Assembly: GCF_900182725.1 (NCBI RefSeq)
Contig: NZ_FXTO01000019.1
Location: 1 to 64,000 of the forward strand
DNA from: Thalassovita litoralis
Lineage (GTDB): Bacteria > Pseudomonadota > Alphaproteobacteria > Rhodobacterales > Rhodobacteraceae
DNA length: 64,000 bases
Direction: 5' to 3'
Positions 17,504 to 27,325 of the stretch are shown here, piece by piece. The notes under the pieces were generated by a model. The model searched no databases. It was not told the DNA's origin and was given only the letters and a program-made list of their open reading frames with translations. The position numbers and the translations under genes are program-made. Every line of letters begins with the position of its first letter. Within the stretch, counting starts at the first letter, position 1.

Positions 17504-20362
17504 ATGGCTGAGCTGAAGAAAATCGAGGTGCGCGGCGCGCGCGAGCATAACCTGAAGAATATCGACGTGGATATTCCGCGCGATCAGATGGTGGTGATTA
17601 CCGGGCTGTCGGGATCGGGGAAATCCTCTTTGGCGTTCGATACGATCTATGCCGAAGGGCAGCGCCGCTATGTGGAATCGCTGTCGGCCTATGCGCGGCA
17701 GTTTCTGGACATGATGGAAAAGCCGGATGTGGATCACATCAGCGGCCTGTCCCCGGCGATTTCGATTGAACAGAAAACCACCAGCAAAAACCCGCGTTCG
17801 ACCGTGGGGACGGTGACGGAAATCTATGACTACCTGCGCCTGTTGTTCGCGCGGGTTGGCACCCCCTATAGCCCCGCCACCGGCCTGCCGATCGAGGCAC
17901 AGCAGGTTCAGGACATGGTGGATCGCATCATGGGGATGGAAGAAGGCACGCGCGCCTTTCTGCTGGCCCCCATCGTGCGGGACCGCAAAGGGGAATATAA
18001 GAAAGAATTTCTGGAACTGCGCAAGCAGGGGTTCCAGCGGGTGAAGGTGGACGGGGAATTCCACGAATTAGACACGCCCCCCACGCTGGACAAGAAATTC
18101 CGCCATGACATTGATGTGGTCGTGGATCGGATCGTGGTGCGCGACGGTCTGGAAACCCGTCTGGCCGACAGTCTGCGTACCGCGCTGGATCTGGCGGATG
18201 GGATTGCCGTTCTGGAAACCGCGCCGAAGGAAGGCGATCCCGAACGGATCACCTTCAGCGAAAATTTCGCCTGCCCGGTCAGCGGCTTTACCATCCCGGA
18301 AATCGAACCGCGGCTGTTTTCCTTTAACGCGCCGTTCGGGGCCTGCCCGTCCTGTGACGGTCTGGGGGTTGAGCTGTTTTTCGATGAACGGCTGGTGGTG
18401 CCGGATCAAAACCTGAAAATCTACGATGGTGCGCTGGCCCCGTGGCGCAAGGGGAAATCGCCTTATTTCCTGCAAACCATCGAAGCGATTGCCAAACATT
18501 ACGATTTTGACAAGAACACCCGCTGGAAAGACCTGCCGAAAAAGGTGCAGCAGGTGTTTCTGTATGGCTCTGGTCAGGACGAAATCGAATTTCGCTATGA
18601 CGAAGGCGGGCGGGTATATCAGGTCAGCCGCGTGTTCGAGGGCGTGATCCCCAACATGGAGCGCCGCTACCGCGAAACCGACAGCAATTGGGTGCGCGAA
18701 GAATTTGAACGCTATCAGAACAATCGGTCTTGCGGCGCCTGTGGTGGCTATCGCCTGCGCGAGGAAGCACTGGCGGTCAAGATCGCGGGGCTGCATGTGG
18801 GGCAGGTCGTTCAGATGTCGATCAAGGAAGCCTTTGATTGGTGTCAAACCGTCCCCGAACATCTGACCAATCAGAAAAACGAAATCGCCCGCGCTATCCT
18901 CAAGGAAATCCGCGAACGTCTGGGATTCCTGAATAACGTGGGATTAGAATACCTTACGCTTAGTCGTTCAAGTGGGACGCTCAGCGGGGGCGAAAGCCAG
19001 CGCATCCGTCTGGCCAGCCAGATCGGCAGCGGCCTGACCGGGGTTCTGTACGTTCTGGACGAACCTTCGATCGGGCTGCACCAGCGCGATAACGACCGGC
19101 TGATCGGGACGCTGAAAAACCTGCGTGATCAGGGGAATACCGTGATCGTGGTTGAACATGACGAGGATATGATCCGGCAGGCCGATTATGTGTTCGACAT
19201 CGGGCCGGGGGCCGGTGTGCATGGCGGACAGGTGGTGTCACAGGGGACGCCGGGGGAAATTTCGGCCGATCCGGCCTCTTTGACCGGGCAATACCTGAGC
19301 GGCCAGCGGGAAATCTCTATTCCTGCGGAACGGCGCGACGGAAATGGTAAAAAGCTGACGGTGGTCAAGGCCAGCGGTAATAATCTGCGGGACGTAACCG
19401 CCGAATTTCCCTTGGGAAAATTTGTGTGTGTCAGCGGGGTGTCGGGCGGTGGGAAATCCACGCTGACGATTGAAACCCTGTTTAAAACCGCCAGTATGCG
19501 CCTGAACGGGGCGCGGCAAACGCCTGCGCCCTGCGAAACCATCAAGGGGCTGGAACATCTGGATAAGGTGATCGACATTGACCAGCGCCCCATCGGGCGC
19601 ACGCCGCGATCCAACCCTGCCACCTATACTGGGGCGTTTACCCCGATCCGCGACTGGTTCGCGGGCCTGCCCGAAGCCAAGGCGCGGGGCTACAAACCCG
19701 GACGGTTCAGTTTCAACGTCAAAGGGGGCCGGTGCGAGGCGTGTCAGGGCGACGGTGTCATCAAGATCGAGATGCACTTTCTGCCCGATGTCTACGTCAC
19801 CTGCGAAACCTGCAAAGGTGCGCGGTATAACCGCGAAACGCTGGAAATTCGCTTTAAGGGCAAAAGTATAGCCGACGTTCTTGATATGACGGTTGAGGAT
19901 GCGCAAGAGTTCTTCAAGGCGGTTCCCAGCATCCGCGAAAAGATGGATGCGCTGATGCGTGTGGGGCTGGGTTATATCAAGGTGGGCCAGCAAGCCACCA
20001 CCCTGTCCGGGGGCGAGGCGCAGCGGGTCAAACTGTCCAAGGAACTGGCGCGGCGGTCCACCGGGCGGACGCTGTATATTCTGGACGAACCCACCACCGG
20101 CCTGCATTTCGAGGATGTGCGCAAACTGCTGGAGGTGCTGCACGAGCTGGTTGAGCAAGGCAATACCGTGGTGGTGATCGAACATAACCTGGACGTGATC
20201 AAAACCGCCGACTGGATCATCGACATCGGTCCCGAAGGCGGCGATGGCGGCGGCGAGATCGTGGCCGTTGGGACGCCCGAGGAGGTGGCCATTGAGCCGC
20301 GCAGCCATACCGGGCGCTATCTGAAACAGATGTTAGACCCGCAGCGCACAGCGGCGGAATAA
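17504..20362 (+). CDS. uvrA: excinuclease ABC subunit A
   Basis: The product has 952 residues from ATG 17504, which is preceded by GGGGG and matches the family start [17 protein letters not shown]; the frame is open further upstream. UvrA detects bulky DNA lesions and loads UvrB. Two ABC ATPase halves are present: Walker [10 protein letters not shown] (about 34-42) and GVSGGGKST in the second half, with signature motifs [10 protein letters not shown] and [10 protein letters not shown]. Zinc-module Cys pairs occur as CPSCDG, CGACGG and CEACQG...CETCKG. A perfect LexA box upstream shows SOS control. A strong terminator follows. Confidence 0.97.
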   Translation: MAELKKIEVRGAREHNLKNIDVDIPRDQMVVITGLSGSGKSSLAFDTIYAEGQRRYVESLSAYARQFLDMMEKPDVDHISGLSPAISIEQKTTSKNPRSTVGTVTEIYDYLRLLFARVGTPYSPATGLPIEAQQVQDMVDRIMGMEEGTRAFLLAPIVRDRKGEYKKEFLELRKQGFQRVKVDGEFHELDTPPTLDKKFRHDIDVVVDRIVVRDGLETRLADSLRTALDLADGIAVLETAPKEGDPERITFSENFACPVSGFTIPEIEPRLFSFNAPFGACPSCDGLGVELFFDERLVVPDQNLKIYDGALAPWRKGKSPYFLQTIEAIAKHYDFDKNTRWKDLPKKVQQVFLYGSGQDEIEFRYDEGGRVYQVSRVFEGVIPNMERRYRETDSNWVREEFERYQNNRSCGACGGYRLREEALAVKIAGLHVGQVVQMSIKEAFDWCQTVPEHLTNQKNEIARAILKEIRERLGFLNNVGLEYLTLSRSSGTLSGGESQRIRLASQIGSGLTGVLYVLDEPSIGLHQRDNDRLIGTLKNLRDQGNTVIVVEHDEDMIRQADYVFDIGPGAGVHGGQVVSQGTPGEISADPASLTGQYLSGQREISIPAERRDGNGKKLTVVKASGNNLRDVTAEFPLGKFVCVSGVSGGGKSTLTIETLFKTASMRLNGARQTPAPCETIKGLEHLDKVIDIDQRPIGRTPRSNPATYTGAFTPIRDWFAGLPEAKARGYKPGRFSFNVKGGRCEACQGDGVIKIEMHFLPDVYVTCETCKGARYNRETLEIRFKGKSIADVLDMTVEDAQEFFKAVPSIREKMDALMRVGLGYIKVGQQATTLSGGEAQRVKLSKELARRSTGRTLYILDEPTTGLHFEDVRKLLEVLHELVEQGNTVVVIEHNLDVIKTADWIIDIGPEGGDGGGEIVAVGTPEEVAIEPRSHTGRYLKQMLDPQRTAAE

Positions 20363-20377
20363 GCACAGCCCCCGGAG

Positions 20378-20408
20378 TAGCCCCCGGACCTGCCGGGGGC
20401 TATTTCTT
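20378..20408. terminator. bidirectional terminator between uvrA and the convergent small gene
   Basis: A perfect 10-bp stem TAGCCCCCGG / CCGGGGGCTA has a 5-base loop and is followed on the plus strand by TTTCTTT. It ends at the stop codon of the gene on the other strand. Confidence 0.85.
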
Positions 20409-20767
20409 TAGTTCAGAATGGCGGACACCGCCCCGATCAGGGTCAGAACCTCCATCGTGTCGCGATCTATGCGGAACAGGTAGCCATCCTGCCGGGCATA
20501 ACGGTGGCGTGGGTCCAGCCCATAGCGTTCCGGCGTGGTGACAATCACATAATCCCCGATCAGCCTATGCCCCACATAATCATGCCCCGATTTGCGGGCC
20601 TGTCCGGGTGGAATGCAGGCGGGGGATTTTTTCGCCAGACCGGGCGGGCAGGCGGCGTGATGGGCCGGGGGCGTTTTGGCCCGTTCGGGGCGGTGCGGGC
20701 TGTTGGCCTGTGCCGTCATGGGCAGGGCCAGCAGCGCGGCCAAAAGGGGCAGGGCGATCTTGGTCAT
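20408..20767 (-). CDS. small periplasmic protein, unknown function
   Basis: The product has 119 residues with a clear signal peptide (about 1-21, hydrophobic LPLLAALLALPMTAQA). A His/Pro-rich linker follows, then a CPPGLAKKSPACIPPGQARK segment with two Cys that may form a disulfide, and a C-terminal block YVGHRLIGDYVIV...YGLDPRHRYAR. The layout resembles small RcnB-like or excalibur-like envelope proteins of alphaproteobacteria, but I cannot assign a function. It is preceded by its own SD-like GGAG and ends at the shared terminator. Confidence 0.7.
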   Translation of the reverse strand: MTKIALPLLAALLALPMTAQANSPHRPERAKTPPAHHAACPPGLAKKSPACIPPGQARKSGHDYVGHRLIGDYVIVTTPERYGLDPRHRYARQDGYLFRIDRDTMEVLTLIGAVSAILN

Positions 20768-20875
20768 GGTTCAACTCCTGTTCAGGTTTCAGGGGTTAAA
20801 CGTGACGCGGGAAATTTCCGTTCCCGTCGCATTTGGCCCTGCGCGAAAACCCGCGCAGGGCGTTATTCTGGTGGG

Positions 20876-21061
20876 TTATTTCTTCATCGGGCAGGTGTTG
20901 ATGCCGACCAGTTTGTACAGCGGGCAGGTGCCAAGCAGGCCCGTTAGCAGCGGAACCACACCGATCCACATCCACACGCCGTAACCCATCAGTGCGCCAA
21001 CGATCAGCAAAGCGCCAATGACAATGCGAAGAATTTTGTCGATACCGCCAACATTTTTCAT
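20876..21061 (-). CDS. DUF2892 small inner-membrane protein
   Basis: The product has 61 residues from ATG 21061. An in-frame ATG far upstream lies inside mmsB and is not credible. Two hydrophobic segments (about 9-26 and 29-45) form a hairpin, followed by LLGTCPLYKLVGINTCPMKK with the CPLY and two conserved Cys of the family (YgaP-like C-terminal domain). Its role is unclear; in YgaP this domain anchors a rhodanese at the membrane, and a rhodanese gene lies about 3.6 kb away. Confidence 0.85.
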   Translation of the reverse strand: MKNVGGIDKILRIVIGALLIVGALMGYGVWMWIGVVPLLTGLLGTCPLYKLVGINTCPMKK

Positions 21062-21158
21062 ATCAGAGTCCTTTTCAAATGCTCTGTACTCAAGGATATC
21101 TGATTCTGCATGTGTTGTCTGTGATCTGTTGGCGGGGAGGCTCACAGTTGCGTGAAGC

Positions 21159-21184
21159 GGGCAGGGCGTTGATACGCCCCGCCC
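21159..21184 (-). terminator. hairpin after mmsB
   Basis: GGGCAGGGCGT and ACGCCCCGCCC form an 11-bp stem around TGAT, with one position that is G-U in the minus-strand RNA. There is no T-run, so it may be a weak terminator or an mRNA-stabilising hairpin. Confidence 0.5.
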
Positions 21185-21194
21185 AGCCAAGGGG

Positions 21195-22067
21195 TTAACC
21201 GCGACCGCGTTTTTCAAAACGGGGCAGCATGGCGCTGAAATCCATGCCTTTGCCGTTTTCGCTTTCGACGAATTGTTCGTACAGCGCGGCGGCCATCTGG
21301 CCCATCGGCGTGTCGGCATCGGCGCTTTCGGCGGCCTGCTGCGACAGGCGCAGGTCTTTCAGCATCAGCTCGGACGCAAAACCGGGCTTGTAGTCATTAT
21401 CCGCAGGCGATTGCGGACCAACGCCGGGCGCGGGGCAATAGGCGTTCATCGTCCAGCTATAGCCCGAGGAGGTGCTGACCACATCGAACATTTTCTGGCG
21501 ATCAAGGCCCAGCTTGTCGGCCAGCGCAAACGCCTCGCAGGTGGCGATCATGGTCACGCCAAGGATCATGTTGTTACAAATCTTGGCCGCCTGACCCGCG
21601 CCGCTGTCACCGCAATGCACGGCCTTTTGGCCCATGATGTCAAACAGCGGGGCCGCCACGGCAAAGGCTTCGGCGCTGCCGCCTGCCATAAAGGTCAGCG
21701 TGCCAGCGGTCGCGCCGCCAGTGCCGCCTGAAACCGGCGCATCCACGGCCAGCAGACTGGCGGCAATCGCCTGTTCCGCCACGGCGCGGGCGCTGTCCAC
21801 GTCCACGGTGGAGCAATCAACCAGTGTCGCGCCGGATTTCATCGCCGGAACGATCTGATCGGCTACGGCCCGCAGGATTTGGCCGTTCGGCAGCATGGTG
21901 ATGACAACATCGGCGTCTTTCACCGCGTCCTGTACGGTGGCGGCGTTGGTCACGCCTTCGGCGGTGGTGCCAGCGGTGTCAAAACCGATGACGCTGTGGC
22001 CCGCCTTGGCCAGATTGGCCGCCATAGGCGCGCCCATATTGCCCAGTCCGATAAATGCGATTTGCAT
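21195..22067 (-). CDS. mmsB: 3-hydroxyisobutyrate dehydrogenase
   Basis: The 290-residue product oxidises 3-hydroxyisobutyrate to methylmalonate semialdehyde with NAD in valine breakdown. The N-terminal Rossmann motif is MQIAFIGLGNMGAPMAANL, the substrate block is DAPVSGGTGGATAGTL, and the catalytic Lys lies in GQAAKICNNMILG. It is the last gene of a three-gene operon, three bases after the hydrolase gene. The product of its reaction is the substrate of MmsA encoded about 4 kb away. Confidence 0.95.
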   Translation of the reverse strand: MQIAFIGLGNMGAPMAANLAKAGHSVIGFDTAGTTAEGVTNAATVQDAVKDADVVITMLPNGQILRAVADQIVPAMKSGATLVDCSTVDVDSARAVAEQAIAASLLAVDAPVSGGTGGATAGTLTFMAGGSAEAFAVAAPLFDIMGQKAVHCGDSGAGQAAKICNNMILGVTMIATCEAFALADKLGLDRQKMFDVVSTSSGYSWTMNAYCPAPGVGPQSPADNDYKPGFASELMLKDLRLSQQAAESADADTPMGQMAAALYEQFVESENGKGMDFSAMLPRFEKRGRG

Positions 22068-22070
22068 GGT

Positions 22071-23120
22071 TCAGTCCTCCTCAAACCCAAGTGTGTCAGC
22101 GCCCAGTGGGGCAAGCATCTGTGCCACGGCATCGTCAGGAACGGTGTCCGGGGCATGTTTCCAATGTGGATTGCGATCCTTGTCGATGATGGCGGCGCGG
22201 ATGCCTTCCAGAAAATCGCCATGTTCCATGATGCGATGGGATACGCGATATTCCAGTTCCAGCGCGGTGCGGATCGTGGTGCCGGGCGCGCGCAAACGGG
22301 GCAACATGTCCAGCGTGACCGCCATCGACAGCGGGGCATTGCGGCTGATGGTTTTCAGCGTTTTCGCGGCAAAATCGCTGTCTGCCTGTTGCAGGGCCAC
22401 AAACAGATCGGTCAGACCGTTGCCACCGAACAGGGCGTCTATGCCCGCCTGTTGCGCGGCCATCGGGCTGTCTGGCGGGGTCTGTGCGGCCTGATCCAGC
22501 GCGGCAATATCGCCGGTGTCAGACAGGGCAGAAATCAGCGCGGGCCATTGATCCTGCGGGATATAATAATCGGCAAAGCCTGCGTGGATTGCATCGCCCG
22601 GTCCCATCCGTGCGGCTGTCAGGCCCAGATATTCGCCCAGACGCCCCGGTGCGCGGGCCAGCAGGAAACTGCCGCCCACATCCGGCACAAAGCCAATACC
22701 GCATTCCGGCATGGAAATCTGCGAGCTGTCACATACAACCCGATGCCGCACATGGCCCCCCAGCCCAACACCGCCGCCCATCGTAAAGCCCTGCATCAGG
22801 CTAACGATGGGTTTGGGGTATTCGGCCAGTTTGGCGTTCATACGGTATTCATCGCGCCAGAATTTGCGCCCATAGCCATAATCGCCCGTGGTGCCAGTGC
22901 GGTACATTTCGGCAATGTCACCGCCTGCGCAAAACGCCTTGTCGCCTTCGGCGTCAATCACGATCAGCGATACGGCGGGATCATCGCGCCACGCATCCAG
23001 CGCCTGTTCCACGGCCATGCACATGTCATAGGACAGCGCATTCAGCGCCTTGGGACGGGTCAGGGTGATACGACCAGCGCGGCCTTCGATGCGGATGGAA
23101 ATATCGCTCATATCCGTCAC
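22071..23120 (-). CDS. 3-hydroxyisobutyryl-CoA hydrolase (enoyl-CoA hydratase/isomerase family)
   Basis: The 349-residue product is longer than enoyl-CoA hydratases and typical of HIBYL-CoA hydrolases, with FCAGGDI, MQGFTMGGGVGLGGH, MPECGIGFVPDVGGSF and the C-terminal helical extension LEYRVSHRIMEHGDFLEGIRA. It should release CoA from 3-hydroxyisobutyryl-CoA. The start overlaps the acyl-CoA dehydrogenase stop (ATGA) and mmsB follows immediately, which supports the valine-pathway role over a general hydratase. Confidence 0.9.
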   Translation of the reverse strand: MTDMSDISIRIEGRAGRITLTRPKALNALSYDMCMAVEQALDAWRDDPAVSLIVIDAEGDKAFCAGGDIAEMYRTGTTGDYGYGRKFWRDEYRMNAKLAEYPKPIVSLMQGFTMGGGVGLGGHVRHRVVCDSSQISMPECGIGFVPDVGGSFLLARAPGRLGEYLGLTAARMGPGDAIHAGFADYYIPQDQWPALISALSDTGDIAALDQAAQTPPDSPMAAQQAGIDALFGGNGLTDLFVALQQADSDFAAKTLKTISRNAPLSMAVTLDMLPRLRAPGTTIRTALELEYRVSHRIMEHGDFLEGIRAAIIDKDRNPHWKHAPDTVPDDAVAQMLAPLGADTLGFEED

Positions 23121-24262
23121 GCCCGATCCGCCAGCAATTGCCGCGCCACGATCATGCGCATGATTTCATTGGTGCCTTCCAGAATTTCATGCACCCGCAG
23201 ATCACGCACGATTTTTTCGATCCCGTAATCGGCCAGATAGCCATAGCCACCATGCAATTGCAGGCATTCATTGGCGACTTTCGATCCCACCTCGGTCACG
23301 AAGCGTTTTGCCATCGCACAGAATTTGGTGGCATCGGGTGCGCCCTGATCCAGTTTCCATGCCGCCTGACGCAGGAAGGTACGCGCCGCCTGCAATTCGA
23401 TTTCCATATCTGCCAGCCGGAACTGAAGCGCCTGAAACTGGTCGATGGTTTTGCCGAATGCCTTACGCTCGCCCATATATTGCAGGGTCTTGTTTAGCGC
23501 CGATTGCGCCGCCCCAAGCGAGCAGGCCGAGATATTCAGCCGCCCGCCATCCAGCCCCATCATCGCGTATTTGAACCCGTCGCCCTCGGTCCCGACCAGA
23601 TTGTTCGCGGGAATTTTGCAATCGTCAAACTGCACCTGCCGGGTGGGTTGGGATTTCCAGCCCATCTTGTCCTCTAGCCCGCCAAAGGACAGCCCATCGG
23701 TGCCGGTTTCCACAACCACGGTGGAAATCCCCTTGGGGCCATCGTCGCCAGTGCGGCACATCACGACATAGGCATCGGAATACCCCCCGCCGGAAATGAA
23801 CGCCTTGGTGCCGTTCATGGTATAGCCGTCATTCGTGCGTTCGGCGCGGGTTTTGAGCGCGGCAGCATCAGACCCCGAACCGGGTTCGGTCAGGCAATAG
23901 GACAGTACGGTTTCCATGCTGATCGCAGGGGCCAGATAGCGTTCCTTGACATCATCGCTGCCGAACGCATCCAGCATCTTGGCGCACATGTTATGGATCG
24001 ACAGAAAGGATGCGACAGACGGGCAGGACATGCTCAGCGCCTCGAAAATCAGCGTGGCGTCCAGCCGTGACAGGCCCGACCCGCCCGACTCTTCGCTGAC
24101 ATAGATGCCGCCCAAACCCAAAGCGCCCACATCGGGCCACAGCTCGCGCGGGATAATCCCCTGTTTTTCCCACTCAGCCGCATGGGGCGCGATATGTTCC
24201 TCGCCAAAGGCGCGGGCCATGTCGAAAATGGCACCCTGTTCTTCGGTCAAAGCAAAATCCAT
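23117..24262 (-). CDS. acyl-CoA dehydrogenase, probably isobutyryl-CoA dehydrogenase
   Basis: The 381-residue product is a FAD-dependent acyl-CoA dehydrogenase: MDFALTEEQ start, CLTEPGSGSDAAAL in the middle, and the catalytic-Glu region IVRDLRVHEILEGTNEIMRMIVAR at the end (quoted in part). It is the first gene of an operon with the 3-hydroxyisobutyryl-CoA hydrolase and mmsB, so isobutyryl-CoA to methacrylyl-CoA is the likely step. A methacrylyl-CoA hydratase is not encoded in the window and must be elsewhere. Confidence 0.92.
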   Translation of the reverse strand: MDFALTEEQGAIFDMARAFGEEHIAPHAAEWEKQGIIPRELWPDVGALGLGGIYVSEESGGSGLSRLDATLIFEALSMSCPSVASFLSIHNMCAKMLDAFGSDDVKERYLAPAISMETVLSYCLTEPGSGSDAAALKTRAERTNDGYTMNGTKAFISGGGYSDAYVVMCRTGDDGPKGISTVVVETGTDGLSFGGLEDKMGWKSQPTRQVQFDDCKIPANNLVGTEGDGFKYAMMGLDGGRLNISACSLGAAQSALNKTLQYMGERKAFGKTIDQFQALQFRLADMEIELQAARTFLRQAAWKLDQGAPDATKFCAMAKRFVTEVGSKVANECLQLHGGYGYLADYGIEKIVRDLRVHEILEGTNEIMRMIVARQLLADRA

Positions 24263-24354
24263 GTCTTTCCTCCCTCTTGGCCGGTGGCCGGGTCTTTAAT
24301 GAACGCCTGTTTAATTTCCGAGTCTTTCAGAAGTTTTGCAAGGCGCGAAATAGG

Positions 24355-25488
24355 TTACAGATCGGCGTGAAACTCCGTGATCAGATGATGCACGACCGCT
24401 TTCAGCGCGTCTTGTGGTGTGTCCCCGGCATGAACCGCGTCCTGGTAGACTGCGCGCTGCCGGTCCGCAGAATTCCCCTGTGCCAGAATGCTGCGCATAT
24501 GTTCGATTTCCCGCTGGCACGACAGCGCCTCGACGTCTTCGGCCGTCAGGGCAATCAGGTCTTCGATCAACGTATCAAAGGGTTTGATTTCCCCTGCACC
24601 AAAATCAATCAGCCCCCCGGCCAGCCCATAGCGCTGCGCCCGCCAGCGGTTTTCTGCAATCAGAAAATTGTCATACAGCCGCCAGCGCTGGTTTTGCTGG
24701 CTAAGCCGCCATAACATCCGGGTCAGGCTTTGGATCAGCGCCGCCAGCGTCAGCGTGGTTTCCAGCCGGGGCGACACATCGCAAATCCGCGCCTCGATCG
24801 TCGGAAACCGGGACGAGGGGCGCAAATCCCACCAGATTTTCGAACTGTCCTCGATCAGGTCCATATCCACCAACGCGTTGACGGATCGTTCATAGCTGCC
24901 CCAACTGTCGAACTGTGGCGGCAATCCGGTGCGCGGCAGGTTGTCGAAGACCGTCAGTCGGTAACAGGACAGGCCGGTATCTTCGCCCTGCCAAAACGGC
25001 GAAGACGCGGACAACGCCAACAGATGCGGCAGGAAATAACGCAGCTGATTCATCAGGTCGATCCGCTGATCGGGGGTGGCGATCCCCACATGCACATGCA
25101 TCCCGCAAATCAACATCCGTCGCACCACCCCGGCCAGATCGTCCCGCAGGTTGTTATACCGATCCTTGTCCGTGTGATGCTGATCGCGCCAATCCGAAAA
25201 CGGGTGACAGGACGCGGCTATCGGGGCCAGATTATAATCCTTGGCAATCCGCGCCACGGTGGCCCGCAAATGCCGCAGCTCATCCCGCGCCTGAGCAATA
25301 TCGGTGCAAACCTTGGTGCCGATTTCCACCTGACAGTTCAGGAATTCTGGGCTGAACTGGCCCTCTAATGCGGCGTTACATCGGTCCATCAATCCCGCGG
25401 GGGCCGGGGATAAATCCAGCGTGTCCAGATCGACCAGAAGATATTCTTCTTCGATGCCGATGGTGAAATCCGGTGTGGGAATGGGCAT
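24355..25488 (-). CDS. YbdK-type carboxylate-amine ligase (GCS2 family)
   Basis: The 377-residue product belongs to the glutamate-cysteine ligase 2 group. [10 protein letters not shown] (about 11-20) and CGMHVHVG carry the Glu and His residues that bind Mg-ATP, and [14 protein letters not shown] lies in the C-terminal half. E. coli YbdK has weak gamma-glutamyl-cysteine ligase activity; the true substrate is unknown. It lies between the two blocks of valine genes on the same strand but has wide gaps on both sides, so it is probably independent. Confidence 0.88.
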   Translation of the reverse strand: MPIPTPDFTIGIEEEYLLVDLDTLDLSPAPAGLMDRCNAALEGQFSPEFLNCQVEIGTKVCTDIAQARDELRHLRATVARIAKDYNLAPIAASCHPFSDWRDQHHTDKDRYNNLRDDLAGVVRRMLICGMHVHVGIATPDQRIDLMNQLRYFLPHLLALSASSPFWQGEDTGLSCYRLTVFDNLPRTGLPPQFDSWGSYERSVNALVDMDLIEDSSKIWWDLRPSSRFPTIEARICDVSPRLETTLTLAALIQSLTRMLWRLSQQNQRWRLYDNFLIAENRWRAQRYGLAGGLIDFGAGEIKPFDTLIEDLIALTAEDVEALSCQREIEHMRSILAQGNSADRQRAVYQDAVHAGDTPQDALKAVVHHLITEFHADL

Positions 25489-25586
25489 TGTGAACCTCCC
25501 GCGCAGCGAAACCCTGCTGAAACAGAGCAGATTGCCCCCCTCGCGGCAACCTCAACCGTGCCGCACGTGGCCTTGGTTGGATATTT

Positions 25587-25669
25587 GAGTATTTGGATCA
25601 GAAAGAAGCCGTTTTGTACTGATTTCTTTCTGATCGAAATACTCCGGGGGGTTGGGGGCAGCGCCCCCA
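25587..25669. repeat. dispersed repeat, inverted pair with GC-rich tail
   Basis: GAGTATTT-G-GATCAGAAAGAA (25587-25607) and its near-perfect reverse complement (25624-25644, one mismatch in 21) flank a 16-base loop. A GC-rich hairpin TGGGGGC-AGC-GCCCCCA (25653-25669) follows. A third hairpin, GGCGCGCG / CGCGCGCC (25691-25711), lies next to the mmsA stop. The core is shared with repeats near 33.9, 39.8 and 46.7 kb. The GC hairpins may also stop mmsA transcription. Confidence 0.8.
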
Positions 25670-25719
25670 TTCCGCCCGAAGGGCTGATAAGGCGCGCGCG
25701 GAACGCGCGCCCTGTCGGA

Positions 25720-27219
25720 TCAATCCATCGCCTTGAAGTGGAACTCGCCGCCTTCTTTGATCCCCGAGAACCAGCGTGCGGTGACCGTTTTGGTTTTGGT
25801 GTAAAACCGCAGCGCGTCCGGGCCGTATTGGTTCAGGTCGCCAAAGGCCGACTTTTTCCAGCCGCCAAAGGTGAAATAGGACAGCGGAACCGGGATCGGG
25901 AAGTTGATGCCAACCATGCCCACGTTGACCTTGTTGGCAAAGTCACGCGCGGTATCGCCATCTGCGGTAAAGATCGCAGTGCCGTTGCCGTAGTTGTTGG
26001 TGATCACCAGATCCAGCGCTTCTTCGTAGGTTTCAGCGCGCACGGTGGACAGGACCGGGCCAAAGATCTCTTCTTTGTAGATGTCCATGTCCTTGGTCAC
26101 ATTGTCGAACAGCGACGGGCCGACGAAATAGCCGTCTTCATAGCCTTGCAGGCTGAAGTCGCGGCCATCGACCACCAGGTTTGCACCCTGTTCCACGCCC
26201 GAATTGACCAGCCCTTCGATCCGCTGTTTTGCGGCGGCGGTGATGACGGGGCCGTAATCCACGTCTTCGCCAGCGGTGTAGGGGCCGACTTTCAGCGCTT
26301 CAACGCGGGGAATCAGCCGTTCAATCAGCGCATCGGCGGTTTTCTGACCTACGGGAACGGCAACCGAAATCGCCATGCAGCGTTCGCCAGCCGCGCCAAA
26401 GCCAGCACCCACCAGCGCATCGGCGGCTTTGTCCAGATCGGCATCGGGCATGATGATCATGTGGTTTTTCGCGCCGCCAAAACACTGTGCGCGTTTGCCG
26501 TTGGAGCAGGCGCGGCCATAGATATACTGTGCAATCGGGGTCGATCCCACAAAGCCCACGCCCTGAATGGTTTCGTTGTCCAGAATGGTGTCCACGGCTT
26601 CTTTGTCGCCGTTGACGACTTGCAGCACGCCATCGGGCAGGCCAGCTTCCTGGGCCAGTTCCGCCAGACGCAGCGCGGTCGACGGCACGCGTTCGGACGG
26701 TTTCAGGATCATGGCGTTACCGCACACCAGCGCGGGGGCCATTTTCCACAACGGGATCATGGCGGGGAAGTTGAACGGGGTGATCCCGGCCACAACGCCC
26801 AGCGGCTGACGCATCGAATACAGGTCGATGCCGGGGCCGCCGTCATTCATGTATTCGCCTTTCAGCAGCGCCGGGGCGCCCATGCAAACCTCGACCACTT
26901 CCAGGCCGCGCTGAACATCGCCACGCGCGTCGGGCAGGGTTTTGCCGTGTTCGCGGCTTAGCATCTCTGCCAGCTCGTCCATGTGGGTTTCGATCAGCGC
27001 GGCGAATTTCATCATCACGCGGGCGCGGCGCTGCGGGTTGGTCGCGGCCCATGCGGGCTGTGCTTCGGCAGCGGCGGCGATGGCGGCGTTCATTTCGTCC
27101 GGGGTGGCCAGCGGCACCTTGGCTTGAATTTCGCCCGTGGCGGGGTTGTAGACATCTGCAAAACGGCCCGACGTGCCTTTGACGTGTTTGCCGTTGATGA
27201 AGTGGGTCAGTTCTTTCAT
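25720..27219 (-). CDS. mmsA: methylmalonate-semialdehyde dehydrogenase (CoA-acylating)
   Basis: The 499-residue product converts methylmalonate semialdehyde to propionyl-CoA using NAD and CoA, ending valine degradation and also serving thymine or inositol routes. Family features: FINGKHVKGTSGRFADVYNP at the start, GITPFNFPAMIPLWK, VGSTPIAQYIY, and the catalytic Cys in FGAAGERCMAISVAV. It is transcribed away from a LysR gene, with palindromes between them. SD AAAGGAGG lies just before the ATG. Confidence 0.95.
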   Translation of the reverse strand: MKELTHFINGKHVKGTSGRFADVYNPATGEIQAKVPLATPDEMNAAIAAAAEAQPAWAATNPQRRARVMMKFAALIETHMDELAEMLSREHGKTLPDARGDVQRGLEVVEVCMGAPALLKGEYMNDGGPGIDLYSMRQPLGVVAGITPFNFPAMIPLWKMAPALVCGNAMILKPSERVPSTALRLAELAQEAGLPDGVLQVVNGDKEAVDTILDNETIQGVGFVGSTPIAQYIYGRACSNGKRAQCFGGAKNHMIIMPDADLDKAADALVGAGFGAAGERCMAISVAVPVGQKTADALIERLIPRVEALKVGPYTAGEDVDYGPVITAAAKQRIEGLVNSGVEQGANLVVDGRDFSLQGYEDGYFVGPSLFDNVTKDMDIYKEEIFGPVLSTVRAETYEEALDLVITNNYGNGTAIFTADGDTARDFANKVNVGMVGINFPIPVPLSYFTFGGWKKSAFGDLNQYGPDALRFYTKTKTVTARWFSGIKEGGEFHFKAMD

Positions 27220-27253
27220 GGGAACTCCTCCTTTGAATTTGGCGGTAGCTTAG

Positions 27254-27312
27254 GCTTGCAAAATTCCTGTGAAAAGAGGCAAGTTGCCAAAAAGGTTTTG
27301 CATTTTTGCAAA
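27254..27312. promoter_or_regulatory. palindromes in the mmsA-lysR intergenic region
   Basis: Between the divergent genes are TTTGCA-TTTT-TGCAAA (27297-27312, perfect), GGCAA-G-TTGCC (27278-27288, perfect) and a CTTGC half-site at 27254. The T-N11-A-like symmetry fits LysR-type operators and suggests the adjacent regulator controls mmsA and itself. Confidence 0.5.
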
Positions 27313-27325
27313 GGGGGCCGAGGCC

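Noticed and set aside
21879-23228. 449-codon plus-strand open frame opposite the valine-pathway genes
   Set aside because: Antisense shadow of mmsB and the hydrolase gene.
25558-26961. 467-codon plus-strand open frame that begins inside the dispersed repeat
   Set aside because: Mostly antisense to mmsA; the start is within a hairpin repeat.
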